This document shows positions 22,301 to 38,100 of a stretch of 64,000 bases of DNA, piece by piece. The DNA comes from Amphiura filiformis (taxonomy: Eukaryota; Echinodermata; Ophiuroidea; Amphilepidida; Amphiuridae). The notes beneath the pieces are model-generated. The model did no database searches, had not been told where the DNA came from, and was given only the letters and a program-made list of their open reading frames with translations. The stretch covers positions 74,216,713 through 74,280,712 of the forward strand of contig NC_092628.1 in the NCBI RefSeq assembly GCF_039555335.1, in the 5' to 3' direction. Position numbers and translations under genes: made by a program. Positions within the stretch are counted from its first letter, which is position 1. Every line of letters starts with the position of its first letter.

Positions 22301-25300
22301 ATGCCCAGTGTTCTCAGGATTACTTTGGTACCAAAACCACAATATCACCAAAAATGCATATAGCCCTTTGTTGCACAAAATCCTTGAAATACACTCCTCC
22401 ATCTTACCTTGCTTTTGCTTAGCTGATGAACAAGCAGCTACTATAAGGCCATAATCTCTCGATATTTTCTTTCTTCTTAATCTTTCTTTCAATCTACTTG
22501 TATAAATATCTACATGGGCTAATTTTAAACCTGTAAAAAAACATATGAAAATATTAATCCTACATACATATACACATGATATGTTTCAGCCAAAAAAATA
22601 TTTAAATTGTATTTAACTGATGTTCAATGCATGTCATGCTTGCTTGTCAGTAGTTGTTAAGTGACATTTGTAGAAAATATGAGCCATTTTGTGGACATTT
22701 AACTACCCCAACACTAAAAAAACACCAAAACAAACAAAATAATGGAAGCTGTATGCAAATGATTATGGATCATTTTTTACAATGTAAACATAAGCTTTAT
22801 TTCTGTCAATATTAGTTTTGTTAACTTTGAATCACACTCTGTAAAAAGAATCCAACAGATCCTATCTCTCATCAACATTTTACTTCCAAAGTTCCCAGTG
22901 AATAATCCTAATTATATAACTCATACAAAGTTTCTTGTCAATTACTATTGATTATTTCTGCTACTTTTAGCGGCCAGCTGCAAAGGTCTATTGCACTCAT
23001 GCGAGTACAATGGTCATTTTTCCATTGCACTGACGCGAGCTACCATAGCAACGCTTGTGACAGGCAGCGCAAGGTTTCCATCTGGACCCGCCAATTATAG
23101 GTGCAGGTTTTGCTTCTAAAATAAATACAAATTTAAGATATTTTTTAATTTATTTTGTTTTCTTGGTGATTTATAAAATTAAGCGGAAGAAATTCGTTCA
23201 ATGGAAGCGGTGAAATATGAATTGTTCCATTCAACTCGGCAAAGCCTCGAACGGAACAGTCCATATTTCACCTCATGGAAATATTCTTACCATTGAACTC
23301 ATAAACATTCAATATTTGTATACTATATTTTATAACATTGAAGTCTACTTACTAATATCTAAATCATCATCTTCTATTGTTACAGCTAGATGACTCACTA
23401 ATGTTTCTGCATCATTATCAAACTCCTGCAATGAGAAATATCAAACTTGAAGTAGAAGGTAGCAATGGTTTCCACAACACAAATTCATAAGAAAAGTTGT
23501 ACAAAGTATATTAGATTTGGATTGAAAAATGCAGTAAGTTCATCCCATGCACTATTCGCCCTTTGCACAGATCTGCCATCTTGCTACCAAAACGAGGTTC
23601 TCCCTGCAAATGCATGTGTAAAAAGTGCAATTTTGTTTCTCTCGCTTTTCTAGGCTTTTACAAAGTGTATGCGGCATCTGCAAATTCGCAGTGAAAACAC
23701 AAACAGGTTCATGTGTATGTGAGCATGTATTTTATGTAGTAGCGTACTGGACAACATTTCCAACAAGAGCAAAATTGCGCAAAGTTGTCATGCCAAACTA
23801 TTCCCAGAATAACTTAATAACTTAAAACAATGCATACTCTGCATGCAAAAAATGCCAAAATATGCCTAAACAAGGTGAATTTTTGGCACAAATAAACTAG
23901 TTACCAGTTGATAGATACAGGTTTTACAACATCCACATTAAATACACAAAATGTCCACTGTTAGATAGTGGGAAACCAGAAAGTAACCTCTGCGATCTTT
24001 GTGTAGATTATTCATCCAGTTCAGGGGTGTCCGGGGTGATATTTTTCCCATACATCATTTTTGTAAAATCAGTTGATTTTCAGGAAAAACAACAAAAATG
24101 ATGTACAAAACAAAATTCTGCATCCTACGATGAGTGTGTATGTGAATGTATGAATTAGTATAGACCCATCTGACTTTTTCTATCTTTACTTACTCTTTCA
24201 AAGTCATCTCTATGAGGCATATATCCTAATTCTGATTGATCAGCTAATGTAATATCTACAGGAGTAAACGTAGTACTGAGACTTGGAGATAAGGGACCTG
24301 CAAAGGAAATGTAAAAGGAATAATCAGCACAAGAAAAAGAGAGTCAATTCATACATTCTGACTGGCTCTCAAATGAGCAGTGAGATTCAGGATCAACTCT
24401 GCACTAAAAGTATACAGGTAATCAATGAAGATATTTATGCTTAATACGAGAATTTAACAGTCACATGGAAAAATTTGTTCTACACAATTGAATACCTGAG
24501 TGGAAGAAGGGCCCAACTCCAAATGAGTTAGACCCAGCATTTTATTGCCAGCAGACTGTTCTTCCTTATGTTTGAAAGATGAGCCAAAATCCACTCTCTA
24601 AAGTCTTCCACATACACTTAATTATGGTTTTCATGGAAGAAAGGCCCAACTCCATGGAGTTGGGCCATTCTTCCACAAGGGTTAAAGAAGAATTTTGTTC
24701 AACTATGAAATCTGCTTTTCAATACAATGAACTTTCTTGCTAACATATTACATGCTTCTACTTGTGCAATTAATGGGTAATTAATTACCAAATTTCTGTA
24801 GCTATTTATAACACATCTGCTTACGGAACTGGCACTTGCAGTATATTAGTGGAAGAAGGGCCGATCTCCAGCTCGTATTAAGGCCTGTACTGTTGCCATG
24901 GAAATATCATATATAATTTCAAATGTATGTAATATTGTATGTTCATGTATTAAAGCTCCTCTGAAGATGAAAACATTCTGTCTATAAAACTTCTTCCACT
25001 CAGGTATTCAATTTTATACCTTATTTGTAACAATGTTACTTATTTCCTTTAAAAATTATAGCGATTTGTGAGAGTTCCACATTTCAGAGCATTGGATGGA
25101 TCACATCATGGAGCAAATGGTAATGCTTGCTTGCTTTTATTTTTACATTCTACACATTTCAATCTTGCTTCAAACAGGTTCCACTTACCTTCCTCAGGTC
25201 CAGTGTGATCTATAACTTTGGAAGTAAGTTTATCTGGTATTGTAACTGTAAAAGTAAACATTATGAAATTGTGAAAATGACATCTGTGAACTACTAAATT

Positions 25301-28300
25301 ACTATTACTAATATAGTTATCTATCACACAACTTCAAACAAATTAATTTATATGTTTTCACTGGTTTCATTGTCTTATTTTTAATCAAAGTTTTTGGCTT
25401 AAATGGTTCAATTTGAAAATATTTGGTATTCTTTGCCAGAAAACATAAGTAGGGTGTAGTTTTCCCTTGAGAGGGCCATGTCCGAGAGCTGAACTCTTGA
25501 TAAACTAACAACAGTCATCTTAAGACCTCATGGAGAGCATCATGTGTGCTTTTGTTTCAGGGTTTACAGTTACAGCTTAGGTGTAATGTGAATGAAACGG
25601 TAACATTAATCCATTGCTACATATTTGGCTACACCTCACATGATTCTCTGATGTACATTCTTTCTTGTAATCAAATGCTCACCTCTTCCTACATTGCCTA
25701 ATATAAAAGTACTGTTGTAATGTTCTGTGACCTCTGCCTGTGATTTGGTCCCTACATGGTTGGCTGCATCCGCCCTGAGTAATATAAAAATAAAATCGTA
25801 AGTTAAGAAAAGCTTAGATAATTGATAACTTGTTACTTGCTTTATATTAACACAGAGTACCTAACTTCTCCTTATTACTGTTATAAGTATCCTGTAACTT
25901 TAATGCTTTGCAGTCAAGTTAGCTCGATTGATAAGGTGATCGACTATGGTGCGAGAGGTTGCCGGTTCGAACCCTGGCGGTGCCTAGTATGCTCTCTTGG
26001 ACAAGGAACTTACTGCTAATTTGTCTCATTGTAACTCGTATGAAATTTGGGAACTGATCCTGGTTGCTAAGTTATTTGTGGAATGTCTAGGATGTGCTCT
26101 CTTGAAGCAGCAAAGTCCCTGAATTGTTGTTTAATGGTTTATGGAATGATGTGGGCCGTAGTGGTCAGCGACAACTTGTAAAGTGTGCTGAGGCTTGTGG
26201 ATCAACGTTTAGGCATTGTGCCTGTGCGTAGCGCACTATAGATCACTACACTTTTTTTAAGACTAAGATCTTTTACAGATCCAGGGGAAGATTTCACTAT
26301 CATTTGCAATCCATCTTACTGTATAGTGGGGGGGGGTAATTTTTGTACTTTCTGCGGTTGAACAGGCTGCCGCGAATATTTAACCATACAAAAATATTTA
26401 TCACACATAGTACTTAAATGTGAATATATTTGGAAACACAAATTAAACACCCACTAAACTGTCCAGAATTGATAAGATCATGAAAATTGACCTAGCGAAA
26501 ACCCCTCATAACTCTGCCATAGAATTATTATGGATGGGTTTGGAGGATAGGTTTGAACTTCAGATAGGCTTCTGTGTCATGTGTTGGTGGTTACTTCTGT
26601 GTCATACATGTGTTCCATGTAATGCTGCAATCCATGGAAAATATCTACCTTACGGAAGAAAAAATGCTAGTTTGAGCATATTTCACCCAAAATGTGTCTT
26701 ACCAATTTCCAAAGCCGAATGTTTCTACACCATCTAGTAGAGCATATTCCTCGCTAACACTCCAATCGCTGCCTTCAAACAGAGCATGGTCCTGTATAGG
26801 GTGAAACAGAAATAAAAGATTTTATTAGATAATGTGCAGGACCCTTAATTACCATAGTAACTGAGCTGTTAAAGCATTCTGAAGGGTGAAGTCCTACTTT
26901 ATGTTGTATTGTAGGGTATTATGGCATTTGGCGAAGAGAGAGTAAAATAATCAAACTTTCATTTAAAGGTCCATTCAGTGATCCCAGCGAAATTGCAAAA
27001 ACATTGAAAGTCAGTACAAGTTACTTAAATGTGAAGGACAAGTCATTCAGATTGTCATTGGGTATTTTCAAAATGGCAATTTGGCAAAAATGAGGAAAAC
27101 AGCAGTATTGACAAAGTTGAAGCTCTGTTAAAACAAAAAAAGTCTTATTTTGTCTTCAATACATGGCTTTCGGCTTAGTCACTTTCGGCTTAATAGTCAC
27201 ATCTATGATACATATGAAACCTTTTTGGTGGGGTGTAATACATGATTGTTATGATACCAAATTTTTTCCCATTTACTAGTGTGACAGACTCTCCCTGACA
27301 CTATACCGATTGCACTCCAGTCACCTTTCCATGCTGGCATACCTGGTAGACCCCACAACCCCAGAGGAACTGAGCCTGCTTTAGAATACACATAAAAAGA
27401 CTGCAAAAAACAGCTCTAGTCTTGCTAAAAATATACACAGCACATAGTTGCATCTAGGTAATAATATGTGCAAGGGTACATGCAGTTCGTGATCTGATTT
27501 TAGTACAAAAACACACATACAACCCTGGCTGTCTGTACACACTATTTTCACAACAGTTTTCTTTCACAAGCATTTTATGTGTACAATACTACAGTTGACA
27601 AGATTTTTTCAAGAACAGCAATTTCTACTATCATATTGAAAATTGCAACAATAAAGGCAGGTTTCTAATTTCATTTATTTCCTTATGTTTAAAACTAATC
27701 TTCTCATAATATTGATGTTTTTTGAAGCTTGCGAAAATTAAGTTGTCTAATGTTATGGACTGTACACTATTCTTCTCTTGCTGACAAATTCACAAACGTG
27801 TATCCAATTACACTATACTGGGACATAAAACCGGCTTTATTTTACAGTCATTCAATTTTCACTGATTAAAAAGATATACCAATCTACACATTTAATTCTA
27901 GATTGGGATTGTAGACAGCTCCAAATGTACCAAACCATTTTAAGAAAGAAGGAAAAAAAAAGTTTTATTTTACAATAAATTTATCTAAATATAATTACCA
28001 TTGCTAAAAATAAACTAAATTTAAAAAAAAGTGGTTTAACAGCACCAATACAGCCAGCTTTACATTGTGGTTCTATTATGATACCCTTTTTAATATGATA
28101 CCCTGCATTACATTATTGTATTTGAAGATACAATCAATTTGTTTGTTTGTCTTGGAAGCAACAATTTTACCATCATGGAGACTAAATTTTGATCAACTTC
28201 AAGTACAATCTCTTAATTCTTTCGCATCAATTTTATAGTATTAAATAGGCAATTAATATAAATTTGTAATGAAGATAGTAATACCTGAAGAAACTTTCTG

Positions 28301-31300
28301 AAAATTCAATTCTCTGATTTGAAAGAATTCCTGAAAACAATAATCTTTCATTAAATGAATAAATTAATATGATAATAAATATGAAGAAATTTGTATGCTT
28401 AAAATTTCATAAATAAAGAATTCTGGCACTACCACTAAGCCTTGGGCTGAGACTAGATGCTAATATTAAATGGATTGGACAGAGTCGTGACTTTTCACTG
28501 ATTTTCTCTGTTCAGTTACCAATCAACCAGGAATATCACTCAGCGCATGGTATCCCTGTAAACACATTCATTTCTTGATATATCCATGAATATTGCACTG
28601 CTCAATTGCATATTTTTTTGTCATTTCTTATCATTTTTTTAAAAAGCAAAACCCATCTATTTCAAGACAAAAAGATAATATTTTCTGTTTGCCATAATTT
28701 TAATAAACATTCACATAATCACTTGATTAAAAAAATGTGCTGACAATTGACAATTTAATAACTGATTTGATGAAGAAAATTCAGATGTAAGCCCCATGTA
28801 AATTTAATATGAAATGAACTCTGTATTTTGAGTCTTATTGTTTTTTGACTTCATACACAATGGCCTGTTGTTGACCTTGTTCCCTAACAGGAAATGGAAA
28901 CTAAGGAAGAATTTGCAACTTCCTTGCTAAAAATCTGTTATTTTCAACATCTTTTGTGAAAAATACAACTTGCACAAGTTACATCCTGAATTGCTTGATA
29001 TCAATTCTAAACACATTCACTGAACATGCCTAGGGCCAGGAGTGTGCTGCGCATAGCTTTGCTTGCACACATTTTTACAGTTATTTTCAGAGCTTCAGCA
29101 TTGTAAATTTATGTTAAATTATAATCTAGGGAACTATACCCATATTTTACAGAATTAATTTTGTATATCTTTCATTCAAAAAAAGAATAAATTTATACAA
29201 ATAATTGCCTGATATTGGATTTCAACTTTAAAGAGGTCTCAGGTTTATATTATGATTATATCAGTGTCAATTACTTTTGGTAGAACTTAGCCATGTTGAT
29301 GAGAATAACCATTTATAGTTTCAGAATGGGACAAAAATAAAATCTAAAAATAACAACAAACATAAAATATTCCCTGAATAATTAATCACTGCAAAATTGT
29401 ACAGGACGTAAAAAATTAATCCATCAAACAAAGTTATCACTATATATTGTGACCACGCATCCCCCTGGAGCGTTAAGCGTGCTGCATATAAATAGATGAG
29501 CAGACAAAAGTGATACCCATGGTGTATGACTGACCAGGGGTTAATTATACTGGGAATGTTTGTTGATGGAACCTTGTCTGTAGTTATGAGGTTATTGCTA
29601 CCTCAATGCATCATGCAGACATGTGCCATATATCAATTTGTAGTTGAGCATGTTAAGGGCTATTTTTGCATACAATGCACATACCTGCCAATTTGTTCAT
29701 CAAAAATGCTATCAAATCTGTATAATATTTACATAAATTCTACAAGATTTTTTAAATAATAATTTACACATATATGTATATATCAGCAAGTGACTGGTGA
29801 TCTACGAATACACAGAATCTTAACATCTTTCATGTTTCCTTTATTCCTAAAATTGAAAGATTTTAAACAAAATTTAATAAAAGTGAAGTCTCATTTATTT
29901 TTTAAGTAAAGCTTTTTAGAAGCTTTATAGGACATATATTTTTTTCATTGCTTGATTTTAAAACATTAAAAATCAAATCTATTTATTAAATATTAAAGTA
30001 TTTTCCCATTGATGCAACGTGGTTACAGTTTAAATCTCACAGTCAGAACATCTATACAGTAGAATAAAGTATCTATAGGGCAATGTCACTGTCAATATTA
30101 TTAATTTGATTTAGTCATTCGTTTGTAGAATTACTTGACAGAAATAATAATAATTGTTAAATGGAATTGGCAAGTCATCCACCTGCAGGAAATACAGTAA
30201 TATTACAGCAGCATAGTTTGAGGAAATCAATAGCGTTACTTGTATGGGACTCATTCATTTAATGTCCAGTTAACACTGCAGTATACTGTAAAGCAACTAA
30301 TTTTTAAAAAGATTATTTTCACTTTGTCAAAATAAAGCACCTCAAACATAATAGACTATAATTGAACTCTAAAGACTAACAGTATGTCAGTAAATCTGAA
30401 ACACAAAACCAGCAACATATTTTCCTCTCTCTATAGGAAGTGAGCATTTAAAATTGGGCAAAAAAGAGCTCTGCAGAAGTGTAAATTTTAATTTTGACAT
30501 TGCAACAGGCTTTTAGGCAAGTCTACGTTGACTGAGTGACAAGAGCTTCTTGCATTTCCTGAGATGTTTTCACTGAGGCTATGAATAACACTTATAAATA
30601 AAGCAATTAATAATTTATTACTCTTCTTGTCATTATTATAACCTATAGACGGCACATTGTACTTCCATGATTTTACAAATAAAATAAAATAAAACCAATA
30701 CCTGACTTGATAACTGATGTTCAGATGAGATTTTATGTCTCTACAACCACTATATTTAAAACATTTTATATGATACCATGTCAAATTTATATGATCCTCA
30801 GCTATTTCAAAAACATGTTAATTAGTAATGGATAAATTCTCAGCTGCACACACACATAAATTCAGTTGCATAGTAGCAGCCCTGCTGAATCAAAGCGACA
30901 ACTACATAGTGCACCTCACAATGTGCACAGGTCTAGAGAAATGATGGATAATATTTCTGATATTTTTGCTTTAAATGATGAGTCGCCGTTCTTCATAATA
31001 CTGTCTCCTGTTACACACGGCCGCTTGATGTACAGCTAATGATATTGGCTTCTCTGCGAGTAACCTGTGCAGTGCACACATACTATGCACTGTGTGCCAC
31101 TTCATACTGCTATTTAAAATTATTTTAATTTACATTTTGTTAATTTTTTCTTTCCATTTTTGTCCGATGACTTAATGCTATCTCATACACTTTCTATAAA
31201 ACAAGTGAGTGTATCAGTGCATAACTAACCAAAAAGCTGTATTTTAAAATTTATACCCTTTCAACTACTATTTCAGTTGTAGCCTGTTTGTGATTAAAAT

Positions 31301-32082
31301 TACATTTGCAATGTTTTTTAATAGCTGATGTAAATTAAATTATATAATGTTTTTGTGTGTGTTTCTTTTCTTATTCTTTTAAATGACTATTACAAACTTC
31401 CAATTTATAGGCATGTCAATTCAGTTTCACTGAAATTTAATTAAATAAAATGACCTTTCATAGTTTTGGTAAAAATATTAATTTGCTTTCTCTCTTTATT
31501 TGCTCCCTTTTTTGTTGCAATGAGACATTGCAGAAACAAAAACATTACTGATCCCTAAAATATGTCAATGTGCTTGTTTAACATTGAACTAGAATTCTGA
31601 TATTAAATAGCACATTATTTTGATGCCATGTTATCAAGTGAAAATGTATTTTTCATTATGGTACTGTATGTTACATTTATTTAATATTTTAGTTGTTCTT
31701 AAATTTTAACTTAGCTGAAATTGTAGCATGCTACTGTAACCATGGTAACCCATTATTTTTGCTCTTGAAATGTGCAGAATTCAACAGGTGTCCATAGATG
31801 TGTAAATAAAATGTCCCTTTGTCCAAATAACTGTAGACTAGTTGTATGTAAACATATAAACTTTCAATGGTATAATATAATACAAAGACCTCCTACTGTA
31901 GGGTCACACTTTGTTCAACTGAATGAACTCTACTTCACACAACATTTTAACATAAATTGCCCCATTTTTTCATACAGATCTACATACTGCACACACCATA
32001 AGGCGAGCAACATGCAGAGATATTGATAAATGCATTTAAAATTTAAAATTTCACAATGATGATGACAATGACGACAACAATA

Positions 32083-32138
<56 letters not shown>

Positions 32139-35100
32139 TTGATGATGATAATAATAATTTAATAATAATAACAATTATAATCAAAATTAAAAATTACTAT
32201 ACAAATAATCATAATAATAATTTTAAAATACCGCAATTGAAAGCAAGTACCACACCTATCAATTGCATGGAAAGGGACAGTGAAACTCACCCTGGGGCAG
32301 GCCAAACTCATCCCCGTAAAATTGACCAACTTACAAAGAGTTTATGAACTCTGCCACTGAATGTGAAACTAATAAGCTCACCAGGGGGCAAAGTTACTGA
32401 AGCTCAATTAATTAAACCATGGATTAAATTATTTTCTATTCAAAGACACTTTTTAGTGTAAATTAACCACAAAATGGTCAACAAAAGAAAAACATTTTCA
32501 TAGACTATAGTTATTTAAAAGTATACAAATGTTGCTTGAAATGGTATTTAAACCAAAAATTAAAATAGTGTAGAGAAAATTTAACAACAACAAAAAAACC
32601 AGAAACCTAAAAAAAGTTTATTTCATTTGAAATTGGCATAATTAGTTTGGTTGTGTTTTTTTGTTGTTGTTTTGTTTTAATTTTAAACAGTTGATGTTTT
32701 AACATTTTCAGTTGAGAAATGATGGCATTTTTAAATACAAATAAATGAGTTTCAAAGATTTCATGCCTTATTCTGCAATGCAGGGGTATCCACTAAATGA
32801 CAATTTTTTTTAAATATATATTTCAAATGTATAGGGCCTACACTTTTGAATCCAATTCTAATCAATCTCATGAACAACACAAAAGACAACCTTCTACATT
32901 TCTAACACTAAATTTGTTCACATCTTTTATCCTTAACCCCAAGCCAGGTCAATACCATTCTATTGTGGAATTTGTATTCATTGTCATTTTGCTCCAATAA
33001 TGTAAATGATCCCTTGTTCAATTGGCTCACTTGTCTATCTGGAACAGAGCATCAGACAACTACATCAAATACGATCACTGAACTGTAAAACCAAGTGAAA
33101 ATTTACTAGTAGTAGGCAAGGTCACCATAGCAACCATGTGTCTGGCATAGCAGCCATCTTTAAATATAACAGCATTCAGTGTGAAAAATTGATCGCACAA
33201 AAATTACACTGTATTTACTATTTGGGTCAGTGCATCGGTGTTTACATACAAATCTATTTGATTGGACACTGACCTTGTACACAAGGATATGTACACCTTG
33301 TAAAAAATGTGCAAATAAAAAACTATACCCAACTTAATAATACTTTTATACTAACAGAGTTATAGCTAGCCAAATCTTTTTAAGGAGCGCAGGGGATCGT
33401 GGCATAGACTACGGGAGTATCACCCTTCTAAACAGATGTTTATTTGGTCTTTTTATGAGGAAAAATTAATTTCCAGTCGGCTAGTGTCAGTGCCGGTTAA
33501 ACCTGACTACCCTGAATATTAGTACTACTGGGCTAGTACTACCAATATCTAATATCTTGGCTCCTACTGATGTTATGTCACTCTGGAAGAAAATTTATTT
33601 CAATTCCAATCCAATTCAATTCTTCACTGCTCACAATTATTTCAATTCCAGTCCAATTCAATTCATGCCCAAGCCAAATCATTTTTATTCCAATTCAATT
33701 CCAATGCATTGAAATGAAAATCCCCCAAATTCACATTTCAATGCAATGTATTGAATTAACATTAAATCTTACATTAAAACATGTTTAATTTGATGTGTTG
33801 TGTGAGTACAAACATCATGATCACAGCACCAGCAAAATAACAACTTTTCACTATAATACTTCTCTACTGAAAAAACAAACACAAAATTTTCTCTGTAAGA
33901 TACTCATTTTTTTGTTTTCACCAACAAGCTAACATTTGTTAAATTGCCACTGCCCTGGTACCTTTAACAAATAACCTATTTTAATTTTTTTTATCTTCAT
34001 GATCAACTGATGTATCAAAATAACTAAATTATGACATTTTCTACTGATTTAGATCCAGGCTGAATTCATACACAAATGAAAAGGGCATTGGAATGTCCCT
34101 GATTAGGGGGCGTGTCAGTTTCTACAAACGTGAATAGAGTCGCTGACCGATAGTAAAAAGAGCATGAAATGGTACCTGAATAGGTCTCGGAGTTACTCGC
34201 AGCACTGCATTGTGACTGGATGTTATCATGGTTATCAGATTGGCATGCTCTATTAGTTGGCCACTCGTTACTTGGTTAGCTAAAATAATCTTTACCAATA
34301 TCATTAACTTGATATAATAATCTTACAATTTTCCACATTGTGTAGTCGTGGAGGTCTATGCATTACGGAAAGTACAAATTTAATGAGAATAAGAATGATA
34401 ATATTCATTCTATACCACAGATACTGGCACCATTCTACAACATGCAGGGTGAAAACTACTGCAGCATGACCCTGGGAAACAGACTTACAAATCAAATATA
34501 TTATTATGTGTTTGGGATTTGAGAAAGGTGTGGGAATCAGCTTGATGGTTCTTGCAATTAGACTTCTTGTAAATTCCAAAACTGGTTGCATTATAAATGA
34601 CTTTGGTGACCTACAAAAAAATTTTGGGTTTCATACAAATACAGTCATGAATCATGATGGTGCTTAGTTTAAGTGACCACTGTATACATTCCTAAATTTA
34701 CATCAATAAGACCAGTAAGAAGTTGCTGGTTGGCAGTTGTTGCAAAGGGGGTGTGGCACTTATCCAGTAATGAGCATGCACCAATGCTTGAATAAGTTCA
34801 GTGACCCATTACACGTTTGAAACAACCCTTTAAATCATGCTTGACATTTCTGTGAATAAATCTTAAAAAGTGGAACTCTTTTTGTTATTTATATGCTCCA
34901 ATGATTTTGCATTACCAAGTGCAAGGGAACCCAGGTTGCATTTCCAATGCATTTCACTGAAGGTATTTAAACTGATTGGTAAAGTAAAGGCAAACTTTTC
35001 TATAAATACATTCCTTAATAAGTAGTGGAAATAATTACATGCACACAGGTCTTTTCAGCATGTATGTGTACTACAGTACATTGTACACAAAAGATATGGC

Positions 35101-38100
35101 ATGCTAAACATCAGCATAGTCAACAACTTAAACAAGTCCTGAAAAGTTGCATTTCCTCATATCATAAGAGTTTCAAATACATATGCTTATGGGTACAGCA
35201 ATCTAAACAACTATGTTATGTGTATCTCACTGGCAAAATAAATTATAAACAGATTTAGTACAGTTATTTAGAGTTCATTAAAACATAAGTTTTTCATTTG
35301 GTCTTGACAAATGAATTCTAAATAGCCGATTAATTTTAAACAGACCTGATGAACCTCTTCAATCGCGATTTGTTACAGTATTTGGAAATAATTTAATAGA
35401 TAGAAATAATGAGCGTTTTGTTTTTATATTGAATCAATGATTATGGGAGTATTTGTCATTTTGGCTTGGTTGAAGAAATCAAGTCCACTTCACCAAACCA
35501 TCAAATATTCCATCTCTGTATCGCATTGTTGAAATGAAGTTACATAACATAAAATTTAAACAATTTAACATTTTCAGCTTTTTTTTACAAGTTAACATCA
35601 AATGACCTATGACCTTCGGCATCAACAATACATGTCCAGGGACTGCCTTTCGAGGAGAGCAAGAGCAATCACTCTCTACTGCTCTCCTTAAATCTGATAT
35701 AGGAGAGTGACTTTTAGCTCTCCTTAGTTGACCATTCTCTCCTTACATTCTATTGTAAATGCTCTAAACAGCTCTCCTTGAAGGCTCCAGAAGAGCTATT
35801 TAATGCTCTCCTGCAAATTCCAAAAGACAGTCCCTGCAATGAAGGATCTCATATAGCACCAATTACCCTAGTTTGATATAAAAATATTTATTGGGCGAAC
35901 TATGAGTTTAGGTCTTGTCTAATATTTTAAAACTATATCGAGACTAATAAATATTGGGCATAAAGCATCCAATTGTATCATTATTATGCTTTGGATCCAA
36001 TATTTTCACACACTTCAATTCATCAATCTATAACAATGGACTAATGGTTGCAATTGGACTTAAACGTTTCACTTGAGACAATGTTACAGAAATGCATTAA
36101 ACATCTATTTGGTATTTGGAGAGGGAAAAAAACAAAACAAAAAACACCAAAAAACAAACAAACAACACCCCCAAAAAAAAACCCAACAAAAACAAAAAAG
36201 CAAGCAAATCACAACAATTGGAATTCATCCTTTCCATTTCTGCTCCTATTTTGTATTATTCATTTACCATCTTTTACCATTTTTGATTAAATATTATCTT
36301 ATTCTTCCCTTCTTTTGTCCATTACCCCAAATTGGATGACTCTGACAGAAAATCAACTTTCAGTATCACCACATAACCCCGGCACATAACGCCTAAATTG
36401 AAGTAGCACTTACCACAATCTGGTAGTCATCGTCTCTTTGGTGGGTTCCAATTTCAGCACCAGATGAAAAACACTGCAGGATTGGAAGGAATGCAATGAA
36501 GATGTTATAATTGGTTGCTGTTTATAATCATAGATAGTACCTTGATGGTATAATTACACTGTGGCCAGTATATAAAACACAAGGATGTATCATTTGATCC
36601 CTGATGCTGACCTTCATCACATTTTGTGATGAGAAGTCCGGAGGGGAGAGTTGGATATTCAACTGTTTGCTTCCGATCAGTGTTTACATACGACACCGGA
36701 TTCCATATCCCACTGATCGGGTTCTTTGTTTAGAATGGATCAATGTTTTCATTGAAATTTAATGCACATGATGCACTGGGGTCAAGCTGGGATTGTCTGT
36801 CAACAGGTATTAACACATTAGATCAGATGTCACTAGATTTGCTAAAAGAATAATTATGACTTTTAAAACATAACACCATGAACACTTGCAGTTGCACCAT
36901 GCAACACACTGTTATGCAACACCTTGCTGACTAATAATTCACTTCTTTATCTCAGGCATGAGAAAGGCTTATTTGAAAACTGCCTGTAAAAGTGCATGAA
37001 TTCAGCCTTTAAACCAAAACCAGCTGAAACAAAATGCGTAAATGTGGACAATAAAACGGCCTGAATTCAGGCAAAAGCCTGAAAATTCTCATGCTTATAA
37101 TCTAGTTTTACAAAATTATATTGGGAAGTCCTATTTCAATTTAATAATACCAGTAATATAATTAGTATACAATGGTGATTTTTTTTTTATATCTTAAATT
37201 TCATAGAATATTCTATGCCTAATTATTGGCAGTTGTACTGTTATTCTTATTTCATATTAATTATTATTTTATTATTAGGCCAAGTAAAATAAATAACATG
37301 TATATATCGTCCCCGACTCCCCGATTTTTGGATTTTTTCAAATATTTTTGTTATTTGCTCCCTTACTTTGTTTCTAAAATTGTTGAAATGAAAAGATGTG
37401 AAGAAGTTCTTGATTATCATTTGTAAAACACATTGCAAACACTCTCTTCAAGCTATGGGTCTACAGGGGTTGGGGGAAATAAAAAATTATTAGGGGCCTC
37501 ACCGTTTTTATGATGTGTTGACAAACACTATGTAATTGCAATTTTACACTTAAATGAAGTTGGTAAAAAAATAACATTACAATGTACATATTTAATAACA
37601 AATAATATTAAAGGGCCTCCCTCACCGATTTTTGACAAAGTCCGGACGATATAGGCCTATATGGTGTTTTTTTCTTACTTGGTCTTATTTATTACCATTG
37701 TTATTATTATTAATAATCATCTTTATTACATAAATATTTTAAATCAGTTTTATTGTTAGTAATATAATTGTTAGGCAGGCATTCTTTTTATATTTTTTGC
37801 ATGAAGGCTAAGCTTGCATACATGGCCGGCCCGGGATACATGGAACCATCATGACCATGGCAGAATTTAGGTAAACTGGTAATTTATAGTTATAGTGCTG
37901 ATAAATAAATAAATAAATGTGATTGATTAATAATTAAAAATGTTAATGTCATGATGTTTGCATGGTAGGGATACAATACAACTTACTACACTGTAATATA
38001 TATTGTGGCCATCAGGCCATCTAAACATATGTACTCTGTATAAATTAGGAATACCAGTAGTATACAGTGACTGTACTGTAGTGTGTAGTACACTATGCAT

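Larger units (their letters stand above)
26792..36413. other. TADA2B intron 3 (9.6 kb), mostly featureless
   Basis: AT-rich intron between the ZZ and SANT exons. Apart from the GAT microsatellite, the AATTC-rich tract and the MITE listed separately, I see no gene, no tRNA and no coding frame with splice context. Confidence 0.6.

Noticed and set aside
25913..25984. Possible functional tRNA gene
   Set aside because: A and B boxes are present, but the acceptor and anticodon stems do not pair and a SINE body follows.
31930..32184. Minus-strand frame with a long histidine run
   Set aside because: It is a translation of the (GAT)n microsatellite inside a TADA2B intron.
36048..36339. Two overlapping lysine-rich frames
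   Set aside because: They translate an A/C-rich low-complexity tract inside TADA2B intron 3.
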